DNA of 64,000 bases from Pandoraea pneumonica. Its GTDB lineage: Bacteria > Pseudomonadota > Gammaproteobacteria > Burkholderiales > Burkholderiaceae. The translations under genes and the position numbers were made by a program. The stretch spans positions 162,660 to 226,659 of the forward strand of contig NZ_CABPSK010000007.1 in the NCBI RefSeq assembly GCF_902459645.1. Direction: 5' to 3'. Of this stretch, positions 39,131-50,301 are shown piece by piece; position 1 is the stretch's first letter, and each line of letters begins with the position of its first letter. Below the pieces are notes generated by a model. It ran no database searches. It was not told the origin of the DNA and saw nothing but the letters and a program-made list of their open reading frames with translations.

Positions 39131-39193
39131 ACGTCCGGCCGCTGGTTTTGCCGTCGCCCGCACCCACGGGCTGCAAATCGGGCGTCACCCAAT

Positions 39194-39231
39194 AAAAAAG
39201 CCGCCTGCGCATATCGCGCGGCGGCTTTTTT
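39194..39231. terminator. Bidirectional terminator between lysA and ccsB
   Basis: AAAAAAGCCGCC (39194-39205) and GGCGGCTTTTTT (39220-39231) give a GC stem with A/T tracts on both sides, suiting the convergent lysA and ccsB. Confidence 0.95.
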
Positions 39232-39294
39232 ACGTCTTTTGCATCGCCTCGACCGGCCGTCAACGCTCGGCCGTATCGAAGCTTTCACTACGCG

Positions 39295-40479
39295 TCAGAG
39301 CTGCCCGTAGCTATGCAGCCCCGACAGGAACATGTTCACGCCAAGGAACGCGAACGTGGTAATCAGCAGACCCGTCAGCGACCACCACGCTGCCACGACA
39401 CCACGCAGTCCCTTCATCAGACGCATGTGCAGCCACGCGGCGTAGTTCAGCCAGACGATCAGCGCCCACGTTTCCTTCGGGTCCCAACTCCAGTAGCCGC
39501 CCCAAGCGTCGGCAGCCCAGAGCGCACCGAGAATCGTGGCAATCGTGAAGAACGCAAAACCGACGGCGATCGCCTTGTACATCACGTCGTCGAGCAGTTC
39601 GAGCGACGGCAGACGCGACGAGAAGAAGCCGCTGTCGATGGCCCGGCCTGCGGCGACGTTACGCTTTTGCTCGCCCGATTTGAGCAGGTACGCCACCGCC
39701 ACCATCGCGGCCAGTGCAAACGTGCCGTAGCCGATGAAGTTCGCCGGCACGTGAATCTTCATCCACCAGCTTTGCAGCGCGGGCACCAACGGCTGAATTT
39801 CGTAGGCACTGCGCGCCACGCTATACCAGAGGTTGAAGCCGACTGCGGCGCTGATCACCAGCAGCACGAACGGGCCAAGCGCGCGGGTCTCGTAGTGTTG
39901 CTCGTAATACAAGTAGAACAGCGACGTGATCAGGCAGAACAGCACGAAGACTTCGTACAGGTTCGAGATGGGGATGTGCCCGACATCGGCCCCGACCAGA
40001 TACGACTCGTACCAGCGCACCATCATGCCGGTGAACCCGAGCAGCACGGCGGCCCAGCACAGCGCCGACCCGACACTCGCGCCAAACGGCGAGCGAGCAA
40101 GCAAGCCGCCCCAGTAGAACAGGGTCGCCAGGAAGAACAGCGCGCTCATCCAGAGGATGGCCGACTGACTCGATAGGAAGTACTTCAGGAAGAACGCTTG
40201 ATCGGCACGCGCTAAATCATGGTGATACAGCCCGATACCCGAGAGCGCGAGGATCGCGATGCCCGCCATCAGCCAGCGCACCGAGCGCCAGTGCCAGCCG
40301 AGCACAGCAAAGGTCGGCACCGAGAGCACCAGAATCGTGTGCTCGTAGTAATCCATAAAGTGGCCGTAGCGGTTGAGCGCGAAACCCGCGCCAATCGCCA
40401 GCGCCAGTGCGAACAGCCAGTCGCCGATACTGCGACGGCGCAGCCACGAGACGTCTGAATAGCCTTGCGATAACTCCAT
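39295..40479 (-). CDS. ccsB: CcsB/ResC-type cytochrome c synthetase subunit
   Basis: This is the haem-handling subunit of the system II cytochrome c maturation machine. The 394-residue polytopic protein has the tryptophan-rich WWD-like signature GGYWSWDPKETWALIVWL, flanking membrane histidines (HVPANFIGYG, HMRL), and eight or so helices. Start at ATG 40479. It lies 11 bases downstream of resB, its functional partner. Confidence 0.95.
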   Translation of the reverse strand: MELSQGYSDVSWLRRRSIGDWLFALALAIGAGFALNRYGHFMDYYEHTILVLSVPTFAVLGWHWRSVRWLMAGIAILALSGIGLYHHDLARADQAFFLKYFLSSQSAILWMSALFFLATLFYWGGLLARSPFGASVGSALCWAAVLLGFTGMMVRWYESYLVGADVGHIPISNLYEVFVLFCLITSLFYLYYEQHYETRALGPFVLLVISAAVGFNLWYSVARSAYEIQPLVPALQSWWMKIHVPANFIGYGTFALAAMVAVAYLLKSGEQKRNVAAGRAIDSGFFSSRLPSLELLDDVMYKAIAVGFAFFTIATILGALWAADAWGGYWSWDPKETWALIVWLNYAAWLHMRLMKGLRGVVAAWWSLTGLLITTFAFLGVNMFLSGLHSYGQL

Positions 40480-40490
40480 GTCTCTCACCT

Positions 40491-42626
40491 TCAACGTTTT
40501 GTGACGATCGCGTCGATCTCCGCCTTCGTGCGGGCGAATTCTTTGTCGAAATCCAGCGTACGACGCGTGGTCGACGCTGCCATCAGTACCGAGCTGCCGC
40601 CGTCCGGGGTGTCTTTCACCCACAGCCAGAGACGCCGCTCGCGCACATAGAACATCGAGAAGATGCCGAGTACCAGCAGCAGACTGCCAAGATACACGAT
40701 CTTCTTACCCGGCGAGCGCGTGAGCTGGAAGACGCTCGCCTGAATCTGATCGAACGAGTCGAGTTGCAGGAACACCGGCGCGTCGTACAGGAAGTTGTCC
40801 GACAGCGCGTTGGTCGCAGTATGCACAAAGCGCTCGTTCTCCGGCGTGGACGCGACCGCCGGCTGGCCCGCCTGTTCACGCGCGACCTGCCAAAGTTGCC
40901 AGATCGTGCCGTCGAGAATACGCCGGAACATGTCGGCCGCGCTCGATTGCTGCTCTTGCGGCACCTTCTCGCTCACGAATTCGGCAATGGCTTGCAGCCC
41001 GCCAGTCGCATGACCGTTTGCGCTTGCCGGGATCGCGCCGGCGAAGAGATCCATTTCGCGCTTGGCGCTTTCCTGCAATTGAGCACGCAACTCGGCGGAG
41101 GTTTGGGCCGGCAAGGATTGCGCAGCGAAACGGCGCGCGGCTTCGGCGCGGGCGCCATCGTCCTGAAGCGCGGCGCGCAGCAGCATCCACTGCTTGACCG
41201 AGCCGTCCTCGTCGGCAGGGATGCGCAGGTATTGGAACGGGCCGTCCGGAGTGTCGCGCACACCCGTCATGAACACGCGCTGACCGTCTTCCACGAGAAT
41301 CGGCAGCATGTAGTTGCGGTATTCCTTCGCCTGCCCGCTGCGATCACGCACCTTGTATTGCACCGAGGGGCCGACGTTGCGCAAGTCTTTGCTCAGATCG
41401 GTTTTGGCACCCGAACCCAGTTGTGCGCTCAGGTCGTCGCGAAACGACTTGCGAGCCACGCCGCGCACGTCCTGCTGCCCGCTGCCATTGCTGATGTTCT
41501 CGACGTTGATCGCGCGGAAGTCGCTGAACTCGACCGTGTATTGGTCTTTGGCAGCGCCGCCGCCCTTCAGTTGGGTCGACCCGCCGATATCGCCGGAGAA
41601 CGCAAACGTCTTATCGGAAGCGCCCCGCATCGGGTAACCGGTGAGTTTCAGTTTGCTGCCGCCGTCTTCGAAGCTCGATTGATAAATCGCCACGCCCTTG
41701 AAGATAAACGGCTCGTTGACCTTCACCGTCGCATCCATCGACTTGCCGGTGTCCGGATCGGTGACCACGATGTCGCTGGCAAAGAGCTTCGGCATCCCCG
41801 TCGAGTAGTAGTCGACGTGGAATTTCTTCAACTCGATGGAGAACGGCAGATCTTGCACGACCGAGCCGTCTTGGAAATTGAGAATGGCCGTCGTCGACTT
41901 GCCGCCCTCGGGCACAAACGCATAGCCGCGGAATGCGGGGTTGCTCGACGAGAGGCGGTGCTGCTCGGGAATTTGTGCGATCACGGCGTTGCCTTGCAGC
42001 GGCGACTTGCCGAACAAGGCCATTTGCACGCGAATGAGCAGGTCGCTATCGACCAGACCGCCCAAGCAGATGATGACGATGGCACTGTGCGCGAAGATGT
42101 AGCCGATCTTATTGATCGCCCCGGCCTTAGCAGCGACGAGCGTCGCGCCGTCGCGATCGCGCACGACGAAACGGTAGCCGCGACGGCCGAGAAAGCCAGT
42201 GAGTCGCGGGAGCAGTTCAGCGCGCGGTGCCGGGCCGGTAAATTCGCCCCGGTGACCGAAGGCGCGCAGGCTGCCCTCACGAACGTGGTCGCGCCAACTG
42301 CGAATGTCCGCGATCATCTTCGGCGCATTGCGCACGATGCACAGCGTCGTCGACGCCATGAGGAAGAAGAGAATCAGCAGAAACCACCACGAGCTATAGA
42401 CCGTATAAAGGCCGAGCGAGCGGAAAACGTCGGCCCAGAACGGGCCGAACTGATTGACGTAGTTGGGGTAGGGGTCGCCTTGCTTGAGCACAGTGCCGAC
42501 GATGCTGGCGATCGCGAGCACGGTGAGCAGGCTGATGGCAAAACGCATCGAACTGACTAGCTCGACACCGTCGCGCACCCATCGCTGCGCGCCTTTGATC
42601 TGCATTCCCGAGGTACTGATGCTCAT
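40491..42626 (-). CDS. resB: ResB/Ccs1-like cytochrome c biogenesis protein
   Basis: ResB is the second subunit of system II synthetase, with three N-terminal membrane helices, a large periplasmic domain and a final helix near the C-terminus (about residues 650-672, KIVYLGSLLLVLGIF). The 711-residue product starts MSISTSGMQIKG at 42626. SSMRFAISLLTVLAIASIVG and YTVYSSWWFLLILFFL are diagnostic. It is transcribed with ccsB. Confidence 0.95.
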   Translation of the reverse strand: MSISTSGMQIKGAQRWVRDGVELVSSMRFAISLLTVLAIASIVGTVLKQGDPYPNYVNQFGPFWADVFRSLGLYTVYSSWWFLLILFFLMASTTLCIVRNAPKMIADIRSWRDHVREGSLRAFGHRGEFTGPAPRAELLPRLTGFLGRRGYRFVVRDRDGATLVAAKAGAINKIGYIFAHSAIVIICLGGLVDSDLLIRVQMALFGKSPLQGNAVIAQIPEQHRLSSSNPAFRGYAFVPEGGKSTTAILNFQDGSVVQDLPFSIELKKFHVDYYSTGMPKLFASDIVVTDPDTGKSMDATVKVNEPFIFKGVAIYQSSFEDGGSKLKLTGYPMRGASDKTFAFSGDIGGSTQLKGGGAAKDQYTVEFSDFRAINVENISNGSGQQDVRGVARKSFRDDLSAQLGSGAKTDLSKDLRNVGPSVQYKVRDRSGQAKEYRNYMLPILVEDGQRVFMTGVRDTPDGPFQYLRIPADEDGSVKQWMLLRAALQDDGARAEAARRFAAQSLPAQTSAELRAQLQESAKREMDLFAGAIPASANGHATGGLQAIAEFVSEKVPQEQQSSAADMFRRILDGTIWQLWQVAREQAGQPAVASTPENERFVHTATNALSDNFLYDAPVFLQLDSFDQIQASVFQLTRSPGKKIVYLGSLLLVLGIFSMFYVRERRLWLWVKDTPDGGSSVLMAASTTRRTLDFDKEFARTKAEIDAIVTKR

Positions 42627-42755
42627 CCTGTTTCCGGCAACAAAAAAGGGCGGGAGCGCGTTTTTCACGCGCCCGCCACCCTGTGTATGCTAAACCAGTT
42701 CGATCGCGCCACTCTGCGGTGACGGCGCTGGTTTCGTTATAAGTCAGCGAATATA

Positions 42756-42780
42756 CCCTGACGTTCACACGATGTCAGGG
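42756..42780 (-). terminator. Hairpin downstream of the cytochrome gene
   Basis: CCCTGAC (42756-42762) and GTCAGGG (42774-42780) are inverted copies. A T run is lacking, so it may attenuate rather than stop read-through from the cytochrome gene into resB. Confidence 0.45.
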
Positions 42781-42793
42781 CAAACGTTACCGA

Positions 42794-43450
42794 TCATCGC
42801 AAACCGGCGATGTAATCCGCGACTGCCTTGATTTCCTTGTCCGACAGTCGCGACGCAACAGCGTGCATCGGCGCGTTGTTCTGACGCGTTTCGTCGCGGA
42901 AGGCCACGAGTTGTGCAGCGGTGTAATCGGCCCACTGGCCGCCGAGGCGCGGGTATTGCGACGGCATGCCGGCACCGGCCGGTCCGTGACAAGCGGCGCA
43001 GGCGGGCACGCCCTTCTCTGCGATACCGCCACGGAAAATCTTTTCACCCAACGGAACGGTGGCTTTGTTACGCGCCGCACCCGGTTTCTCGGTCTGCGAT
43101 GCGAAATAAGCGGACACGTTGCGCATATCCTGATCGGACAGCGCCGCGACCATGCCGGCCATGATGGCATTGTTGCGCGCGGGCGTCTTGCCCGGCTGCG
43201 CCTTGAAATCGGTCAGCTGCTTGTAGAGGTATTCAGCGTGCTGCCCGGCGATTTTCGGATACGCACCACCGGTGCTGTTACCGTCCGCCGCGTGGCAGGA
43301 AGCGCAGACCTGACTGGCAATCGCCTGTCCCCGGTTCAGGTCTGGTTTGGCAGGCGCTTGCGGCTCGGCGGCTTGTCCTGCGCCGCTCAGAAGGAAGCAT
43401 GCCAGCGCCAATGGTGTTGCAGCGAGAGACTTCCACACTCCTCGGTTCAT
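42794..43450 (-). CDS. Cytochrome c4-type dihaem protein
   Basis: This is a periplasmic dihaem cytochrome that shuttles electrons to terminal oxidases. The 218-residue precursor has a signal peptide (about 1-28), haem sites CASCH (Cys49, Cys52, His53) and CAACH (Cys151, Cys154, His155), and the axial-ligand methionine regions NNAIMAGMVAALS and NNAPMHAVASRLS. Two homologous halves are evident. Start at ATG 43450; a GTG lies two codons earlier. It precedes the genes that mature it. Confidence 0.95.
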   Translation of the reverse strand: MNRGVWKSLAATPLALACFLLSGAGQAAEPQAPAKPDLNRGQAIASQVCASCHAADGNSTGGAYPKIAGQHAEYLYKQLTDFKAQPGKTPARNNAIMAGMVAALSDQDMRNVSAYFASQTEKPGAARNKATVPLGEKIFRGGIAEKGVPACAACHGPAGAGMPSQYPRLGGQWADYTAAQLVAFRDETRQNNAPMHAVASRLSDKEIKAVADYIAGLR

Positions 43451-43748
43451 TCGCACACCTTATATCTGTTTTGTCGGGAAATCGGTCGTTCGAACTCACC
43501 GTCCGGCGCCGTGTTTCTCCTCCAACCTCACGGCGTGCGAGACGTTCGGACAAGCCTCGGCAAGGCCAAGGTTAACTTTCGTATTGTACAATAAAGTCTT
43601 TCCCCGACTTTAGGGGATTTCCATGTAGAAGGCCGCAGAGCGGGGCTTCCCGGGCTTTCACCGGCAACATCCCAACTCACCGTTCTGCGCCCCTGCGCCC
43701 GCGTTGCCAGCCCGCCTGCCGAGGCTGCGGCGCTCCCCGGTTCCTGTC
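43451..43748. other. Divergent intergenic region, cytochrome c4 / engB
   Basis: I find no gene. TTGTACAA (a palindrome, near 43584) lies in an AT-rich patch that is the most promoter-like part for either direction, and AAAGTC-GACTTT forms a short stem just beyond it. No clear -35/-10 pair could be fixed. Confidence 0.4.
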
Positions 43749-44417
43749 ATGTCCCTACTTCATCAAGCCCGCTTCTTTACGACCGTCAATCATCTGCGCG
43801 ATCTGCCGCCCACGGCAGTGCCCGAGGTCGCCTTCGCGGGTCGCTCGAACGCGGGCAAATCCAGCGCGCTGAACATCCTGTGCAACCAGAAGCGCCTGGC
43901 CTTCTCCAGTAAAACGCCGGGCCGCACGCAGCACATCAATTATTTCGAGATCGCTCACCTCGAGCATCTCTACGGTTACCTCGTCGACCTGCCCGGCTAT
44001 GGCTATGCCGAAGTCGGCGGCGGCGTGAAGGTGCACTGGCAGCAGTTGCTCGGCGACTATCTGGTGCAACGCCCGCAACTGCGCGGGCTGGTGCTCGTGA
44101 TGGACTCGCGTCGCCCGTTCACGGATCTCGATTGCGAACTGATCGACTGGTTCCTGCCGACCGGGCGCCCGATCCATGTCCTGCTGACGAAAGCCGACAA
44201 ACTCACGCGTCAGGAAGCCACGGTGGTGCTGCGCGATACCCAGAAGCGGCTGAATGCCATTCCACGGACTGACGGACTCCCTTCGGACGATCCGAATACC
44301 CCTGCGCAGTTCACGGCACAACTGTTCTCGTCGCTCAAACGCACCGGCGTCGAAGCCGCGCAGCGCGTGCTCGAAGACTGGCTCGCTATTCCGCCACGCG
44401 AATCGGCGAAGAAATGA
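43749..44417 (+). CDS. engB: EngB/YihA ribosome-biogenesis GTPase
   Basis: EngB is an essential GTPase needed for 50S subunit assembly. From ATG 43749 it is 222 residues with G1 GRSNAGKSS (31-39), the switch-[13 protein letters not shown]3 LPGYGYAEV, and G4 TKADKL, all in the spacing of the TrmE-Era-EngA family. It is divergent from the cytochrome gene and upstream of hemB, as in many Burkholderiales. Confidence 0.96.
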   Translation: MSLLHQARFFTTVNHLRDLPPTAVPEVAFAGRSNAGKSSALNILCNQKRLAFSSKTPGRTQHINYFEIAHLEHLYGYLVDLPGYGYAEVGGGVKVHWQQLLGDYLVQRPQLRGLVLVMDSRRPFTDLDCELIDWFLPTGRPIHVLLTKADKLTRQEATVVLRDTQKRLNAIPRTDGLPSDDPNTPAQFTAQLFSSLKRTGVEAAQRVLEDWLAIPPRESAKK

Positions 44418-44742
44418 GCGCGCCTCAGAAATGTCTCAGTAACGCCTCAGTAAAGCCCCAGTAACGTCTTAGTAATCGCTGTCGCCGCCGTGGGGACTAG
44501 CCAACGCGCGGCCACGGCATGGCACATCCGCCACAACGCCAAAGGTAGTTGACTCAGCATCTCGCCGGGCGCGACATATCGTCGCGGCCCAAGACTCGAG
44601 ACGGCATGTGGGTTCAGATGAAATTGCGGTGGTGTGGCGTCGCCTCAACCGAACGGATGAGGGGCATGATGATTTGTCGAAACGGGCCGCAATGCCCGCG
44701 CACACCGGAGTTACCGAGACGCAGCTGCGATAAATCGAGCGC
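44418..44742. other. Intergenic stretch after engB, no gene seen
   Basis: Three near-identical short GTCTCAGTAA/GCCTCAGTAA/GTCTTAGTAA segments occur just after the engB stop (44430-44475). Apart from these I see no coding or RNA feature. Frames here are short and lack ribosome sites. Confidence 0.5.
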
Positions 44743-44773
44743 ACATAAAAAAACCGCCGTGTAGGCACGGCGG
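44743..44773 (-). terminator. Orphan minus-strand intrinsic terminator
   Basis: Read on the minus strand, CCGCCGTG (44773-44766), CCTA, CACGGCGG (44761-44754) is followed by seven Ts. No minus-strand coding gene lies upstream before hemB, so it must end a non-coding transcript. The plus-strand T run is only three bases, so it is a weaker stop for engB. Confidence 0.85.
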
Positions 44774-44861
44774 GTTTAAATGAGCCTTATCGTAGAACGA
44801 CAGGCGCCCGCTCAGGGAGGAGAAGCGGGGGACGCCACACACAGTGCGAACATCCGGTTGG
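44744..44861 (-). ncRNA. Candidate small RNA with anti-Shine-Dalgarno loop
   Basis: A roughly 118-nt minus-strand transcript is framed by a promoter (44896-44868) and an intrinsic terminator (44773-44743), with no ORF of substance between. A stem GGCG-(TCC)-CCCGCT (44836-44824) against AGCGGGCGCC (44812-44803) presents an 11-base loop, TCTCCTCCCTG. This contains CTCCTCCC (44822-44815), complementary to a strong Shine-Dalgarno. A C/U-rich seed in a loop followed by a GC hairpin with poly-U is the usual layout of trans-acting sRNAs. This is a prediction from sequence only. The same bases read on the plus strand (GGGAGGAG) could instead be a ribosome site, but no fitting ORF follows. Confidence 0.5.
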
Positions 44862-44866
44862 TATGA

Positions 44867-46030
<1,164 letters not shown>

Positions 46031-46080
46031 TCGGCCACAGCACGCCCCATCAGGTTTCGGCGGCGTGTGTGTATCGCTAT

Positions 46081-46120
46081 AAACAAACAGCCAGTCCGGT
46101 GCCGGACTGGCTGTTTGTTT
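46081..46120. terminator. Perfect 19-bp-arm bidirectional terminator, hemB/dsbD
   Basis: AAACAAACAGCCAGTCCGG (46081-46099) is exactly inverted at 46102-46120 around TG. GC-rich inner stem and A/T-rich outer arms terminate both converging transcripts. Confidence 0.97.
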
Positions 46121-46178
46121 ATGACGCGCCGATAGCTGGGGAGTCTACGAGGCACCCTTCATGTGGCACCTTTCCGCC

Positions 46179-48155
46179 TCACGCTGCCGGACCGTAAGCC
46201 TTATCGAGACTGCGCAGAAACTGGTCTGCCGATTGCGCACCGATGACGCGTGACCCCGGCACCTCGGCGCCCTTGGCGTCAAAGAAAATGATTCCGGGCG
46301 GACCGAACAGCGCAAACCGTTTGAGCAGTGCTTGATCGTCCGCATTGTTCTTCGTCACGTCAGCCTGCACGAGTAGCACCTGGTCCAGACGTGCCCTCAC
46401 CCGCGGGTCGGTGAAGACAAACCGCTCCATCTCTTTGCAGCTGATGCACCAGTCGGCGTAGAAGTCGAACATGACAGGACGACCCGCCGTGGCAACCACC
46501 TGATCGAGTTCCGCGACGCTTCGCACGCGCTGGAATTTCACCTCCTCAGCGACGTGTGCCCCCGCGCTGGCACTGCCAGACGCCGCCGTCGACAAGCCAG
46601 CCAGCGGCGCGAGCGGATCGCGAGCGCCTGCGGCAGCCCCGACCAACGCCACAGCGCCCAGCAACGCAACGGCAACACCCAGCCCTTTCAACAACCGCCG
46701 CGTGCCGCTCACGCCATCCGGCAGGCTGTCGAACACGCGCATGAACGTCGCCGCCACCAGCAGCAACACGCCCCAGCCGAGCAGCAACACCTGCGTGGAC
46801 AACAGCGGCCGCACAATCCAGAGCGCCACACCCAGCAGCAGAAAGCCGAAGAACCGCTTCACGCCGTCCATCCATGCGCCAGCGCGTGGCAGCAATGCCC
46901 CGCCGCCGCCCGCGAGAATGACCAGCGGCAATCCCATCCCCAGCGACAGCGCGAAGAGCGTGGCACCGCCGAAAACGGCATCCCCCGTTTTGGCGATAAA
47001 CGCCAGTGCAGCGGCAAGCGGTGCCGTGACACACGGGCTGACGATCAACCCAGACAGGACGCCCATCATGGCCGCCCCCATCCATTGACCCGACTTTTGT
47101 TTGCGCGCCGCATCGTCGATCCGGTTACGGAGCGCCGACGGCAATTGAATCTCGTACATGCCGAACATCGACAGCGACAGGATCACCATCAGTAGCGCAA
47201 ACGAGGCGAGCACCCAAGGGGCTTGGAGAAACGCGATCAGCCCTTGGCCAAGCAGCCCTGCTGCGACGCCGATGGCCGTGTTCACGATGGCCATGCCGAG
47301 TACGTAGGCGATGGCGAGACGCACCGCCTTGCCCCGGCTTGCCTCTTGCCCTGCGACGATCGACAGCAAGATAGGCACCATCGGCAAGACGCACGGTGTG
47401 AACGCCAGTGCTACCCCCAGTGCGAAGAAGATACCGAGAGCCAACAGGAAGCTGCCGCTGGAAAGAATGCGCTCGGCTTCGCTGTAATCGTCACGTGCCG
47501 AGAGCCAGCCTCCGCCCGTCGTCGCTGGCGCCGTCTGATTGGCATCGGGAGAATTCGCTGCGGCGGGTTTCGTCCCCAGCAACGCCTGCGTCGCAGGTCC
47601 TGCCACGGACTGCGATGACATCGACGACGCTCCCGCACCGCCACTGGCACCACTTCCAGCTGCCACCGCCGCCGAAATCCTGAACGGCTTATCCATCGGC
47701 GGGTAGCACAGCCCTTTGTCCGCACAGCCCTGCATCGTGACGGTCAGCGTGAAGGGGCCCGCTGCGTCGGCGACGGGAATACGCACGTCGATAGGCTCGT
47801 GATACACCTCCATATCCTTAGCGAAGGTCTCATCGTGCTTCACTTCACCTTTCGGAAACTCGGGGGTACCCAGCTTGATGGAGGCGTTATCGGCGGCGAA
47901 CGCGAAGCGCTCCCGATAGAGGTAATAGCCCTTGGCGACCTCGAAGTGCAGCAGCACTGCGCCGGGCTGTTCCGATTTCGACACCTTGAACGCGACGTCC
48001 GGGTCCAGGAAGTCGTCCGCAGCGTGTGCGCGCGCGGTGCCGAACATCATCACCAGCGCGAAGACGCAAAACCACACGAGCGCCCAAATCCCGCTGCGCT
48101 CATTCAAATCTTTCCGATCCATCGCCAGTCCAGTCGCGACCACTGTTTCAGACAT
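46179..48155 (-). CDS. dsbD: DsbD, thiol:disulfide interchange protein
   Basis: DsbD carries electrons from cytoplasmic thioredoxin across the inner membrane to periplasmic DsbC/CcmG-type partners. The 658-residue protein has a signal segment ending near residue 45, the alpha domain with CADKGLCYPP, eight beta-domain helices with Cys in TPCVLPMVP and SPCVTAPL, and a C-terminal thioredoxin-like gamma domain with CISCKE. Start at ATG 48155 (GGGGAG upstream) overlaps the cutA stop by eight bases. The cutA-dsbD order matches E. coli. Confidence 0.96.
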   Translation of the reverse strand: MSETVVATGLAMDRKDLNERSGIWALVWFCVFALVMMFGTARAHAADDFLDPDVAFKVSKSEQPGAVLLHFEVAKGYYLYRERFAFAADNASIKLGTPEFPKGEVKHDETFAKDMEVYHEPIDVRIPVADAAGPFTLTVTMQGCADKGLCYPPMDKPFRISAAVAAGSGASGGAGASSMSSQSVAGPATQALLGTKPAAANSPDANQTAPATTGGGWLSARDDYSEAERILSSGSFLLALGIFFALGVALAFTPCVLPMVPILLSIVAGQEASRGKAVRLAIAYVLGMAIVNTAIGVAAGLLGQGLIAFLQAPWVLASFALLMVILSLSMFGMYEIQLPSALRNRIDDAARKQKSGQWMGAAMMGVLSGLIVSPCVTAPLAAALAFIAKTGDAVFGGATLFALSLGMGLPLVILAGGGGALLPRAGAWMDGVKRFFGFLLLGVALWIVRPLLSTQVLLLGWGVLLLVAATFMRVFDSLPDGVSGTRRLLKGLGVAVALLGAVALVGAAAGARDPLAPLAGLSTAASGSASAGAHVAEEVKFQRVRSVAELDQVVATAGRPVMFDFYADWCISCKEMERFVFTDPRVRARLDQVLLVQADVTKNNADDQALLKRFALFGPPGIIFFDAKGAEVPGSRVIGAQSADQFLRSLDKAYGPAA

Positions 48156-48480
48156 GCAACTCCCCCCGAGTCTCATCCTCAATCCAACGCGCATAAGCGG
48201 GCAACGCAGCCGTTGCTGGCCACGCCACGATTTCCGGCACGTCGTAGGGATGGTGTTCCTTAATGAACTGCTCGAGCGCCGTATAACGTGCAGCGCTCGT
48301 CTTGATCATGAGTGGCACTTCAACACTCGTCTCACGTTTGCCCTGCCAGCGATAACTGGACCGCACGGGGGCCATTTGCTGCACGCAGGCTGCTAGCCGA
48401 GCAGCCAGCATGCCGTCGATGGCAGCTTCGGCGCTGGCCTCGTCGGGAAACGTCGTCATGACGATGAGAAGGGCATCCAT
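48148..48480 (-). CDS. cutA: CutA divalent-cation tolerance protein
   Basis: CutA1 is a small trimeric protein with a ferredoxin-like fold, implicated in copper tolerance in E. coli though its role is not settled. The ATG at 48480 gives 110 residues; AARLAACVQQMAPVRSSYRW, EVPLMIKT and HPYDVPEIVA are the family blocks. It is translationally coupled to dsbD. Confidence 0.94.
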   Translation of the reverse strand: MDALLIVMTTFPDEASAEAAIDGMLAARLAACVQQMAPVRSSYRWQGKRETSVEVPLMIKTSAARYTALEQFIKEHHPYDVPEIVAWPATAALPAYARWIEDETRGELHV

Positions 48481-48599
48481 AGTGTGCAGTAGACCGGTCA
48501 AACGTAGCGATTGTTCACTGTACACCGGCCGTCTGCAAGTTGCGCGGGCAGCCCGTTATTCCAGAGATATCTGTGCGGCGCTTCGGACAGCACCGCAAA

Positions 48600-48630
48600 T
48601 AAAAAAAGCCAGGTCGATGACCTGGCTTTT
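48600..48630 (-). terminator. Terminator of the alpha (rpsM-rplQ) operon
   Basis: Minus-strand AAAAGCCAGGTC (48630-48619) and GACCTGGCTTTT (48615-48604) flank a three-base loop and are followed by more Ts. It lies about 45 bases after rplQ. The gap 48481-48673 shows nothing else. Confidence 0.95.
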
Positions 48631-48673
48631 CTTTTACGGCTGACAGGCCTCAAAGGCCTGCTGCGCGAGTCGC

Positions 48674-49066
48674 TTACTCAGCAACTTCCGGCGCTTCCGT
48701 GTCGACTTCCGGACGGTCCAGCAGTTCGACGAACGCCATCGGGGCGTTATCGCCAACGCGGAAACCCATCTTCAGAATACGCAGGTAGCCACCCGGACGG
48801 TTGGCAAAGCGCGGGCCGAGCACGTTGAACAGCTTCGAGACCGAATCACGATCACGCAGGCGGTTGAAAGCCAGGCGGCGGTTAGCCAGCGAGTCCTTCT
48901 TGCCCAGGGTGATGAGGGGCTCGACAACCTTACGCAGTTCCTTAGCCTTCGGCAGCGTGGTCTTGATCGCTTCGTGTTCGATCAGCGAGTTCGACATGTT
49001 ACGCAGCATTGCCAGACGGTGGCTGCTGGTACGGTTCAGTTTACGCAAACCATGACGGTGACGCAT
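48674..49066 (-). CDS. rplQ: 50S ribosomal protein L17
   Basis: L17 lies at the peptide-exit side of the large subunit. The 130 residues begin [17 protein letters not shown] and contain [17 protein letters not shown], both family-diagnostic. The C-terminal tail ends in EAPEVAE. It is the last gene of the alpha operon, 155 bases after rpoA. Confidence 0.98.
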   Translation of the reverse strand: MRHRHGLRKLNRTSSHRLAMLRNMSNSLIEHEAIKTTLPKAKELRKVVEPLITLGKKDSLANRRLAFNRLRDRDSVSKLFNVLGPRFANRPGGYLRILKMGFRVGDNAPMAFVELLDRPEVDTEAPEVAE

Positions 49067-49221
49067 TTCAACTTTCCTTTAAACAAAGTTTTCGACCAAG
49101 CTCTTCTATCGGTGTCCATCACCGCGGGCCGGTGTCGTTACAAACGGCCGTATCGGATCGCTCCGACGCACCGCACTTTTGTTGCAACACGGCCGCCCGA
49201 AGGCGGCCATGTCTTCACAAC

Positions 49222-50199
49222 TTACTTCTCGAGACCAGCCGGCGGCCAGTTTTCGAGCTTCATACCCAGCGTGAGACCACGCGAGGCCAGCACTTCCTTG
49301 ATTTCGTTGAGCGACTTGCGACCCAGATTCGGGGTCTTGAGCAATTCGTTCTCGGTACGTTGAATCAGGTCGCCGATGTAGTAGATGTTTTCGGCCTTCA
49401 AGCAGTTGGCCGAACGCACCGTCAACTCGAGATCGTCCACCGGACGCAGCAGGATCGGATCGATCTGCGGCGCACGCGACGGCGCTTCGCTGGCGGCTTC
49501 CGTGCCTTCCAACGCAGCGAACACCGACAGTTGGTCGACGAGGATGCGAGCCGATTGACGGATCGCTTCTTCCGGCGACACCACACCGTTGGTCTCGATG
49601 TTCATCACGAGCTTGTCCAGGTCGGTACGCTGTTCCACACGGGCCGATTCGACCGCATAGCTCACACGCTTGACCGGCGAGAACGACGCGTCGAGGACGA
49701 TACGACCAATAACCTTGGCCGAATCATCGCCATAACGGCGCACGTTACCCGGGACATAACCACGACCCTTTTCAATCTTGATCTGGACGTCGAGCTTACC
49801 GCCCTTGGCCAGATGTGCAATCACGTGATCGGGGTTGATCAGTTCGACGTCGTGCGGCAGTTCGATATCCGAAGCACGCACCACACCTTCACCATCCTTG
49901 CGCAGCGTAACCGTGACTTCATCACGGTTATGCAGCTTGAACACCACACCCTTGAGGTTCAGCAGGAAGTTAACAACGTCTTCCTGAACACCGTCGATGG
50001 TGGAGTATTCATGCACTACGCCGGCGATCGTCACTTCGGTCGGCGCGTAGCCAACCATCGACGACAACAGCACGCGGCGCAGCGCATTGCCCAAGGTGTG
50101 GCCGTAACCACGTTCGAACGGCTCCATCACAACTTTGGCGTGATGCTCACCGACTTCTTCAACCTCGATGATCTTGGGCTTCAATAAACTGTTTTGCAT
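49222..50199 (-). CDS. rpoA: RNA polymerase alpha subunit
   Basis: RpoA nucleates core polymerase assembly and its C-terminal domain contacts UP elements and activators. The ATG at 50199 gives 325 residues, the usual length for Burkholderia relatives. N-terminal [17 protein letters not shown] and the CTD motif [31 protein letters not shown] (here given by its ends LKAENI and LGRKSL) are intact. Gap to rpsD is 102 bases. Confidence 0.98.
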   Translation of the reverse strand: MQNSLLKPKIIEVEEVGEHHAKVVMEPFERGYGHTLGNALRRVLLSSMVGYAPTEVTIAGVVHEYSTIDGVQEDVVNFLLNLKGVVFKLHNRDEVTVTLRKDGEGVVRASDIELPHDVELINPDHVIAHLAKGGKLDVQIKIEKGRGYVPGNVRRYGDDSAKVIGRIVLDASFSPVKRVSYAVESARVEQRTDLDKLVMNIETNGVVSPEEAIRQSARILVDQLSVFAALEGTEAASEAPSRAPQIDPILLRPVDDLELTVRSANCLKAENIYYIGDLIQRTENELLKTPNLGRKSLNEIKEVLASRGLTLGMKLENWPPAGLEK

Positions 50200-50301
50200 A
50201 GGTTTCCTTTTCAATACCCTCGGCTCGTTACACCGATAAGGCTGATGGATGACAAACCTGCACGGAACGAAAACGCGCCGTGAGGCGCGTCAGCGTTTGG
50301 A

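Noticed and set aside
40407-42560. Plus-strand frame of 717 codons opposite resB
   Set aside because: Antisense shadow of resB and ccsB; the minus-strand genes have clear family motifs.
44744-44861. 6S RNA as identity of the candidate sRNA
   Set aside because: Only a short ATGTTCGCA match to E. coli 6S; length (about 118) and lack of the long open-promoter-like bulge do not fit.
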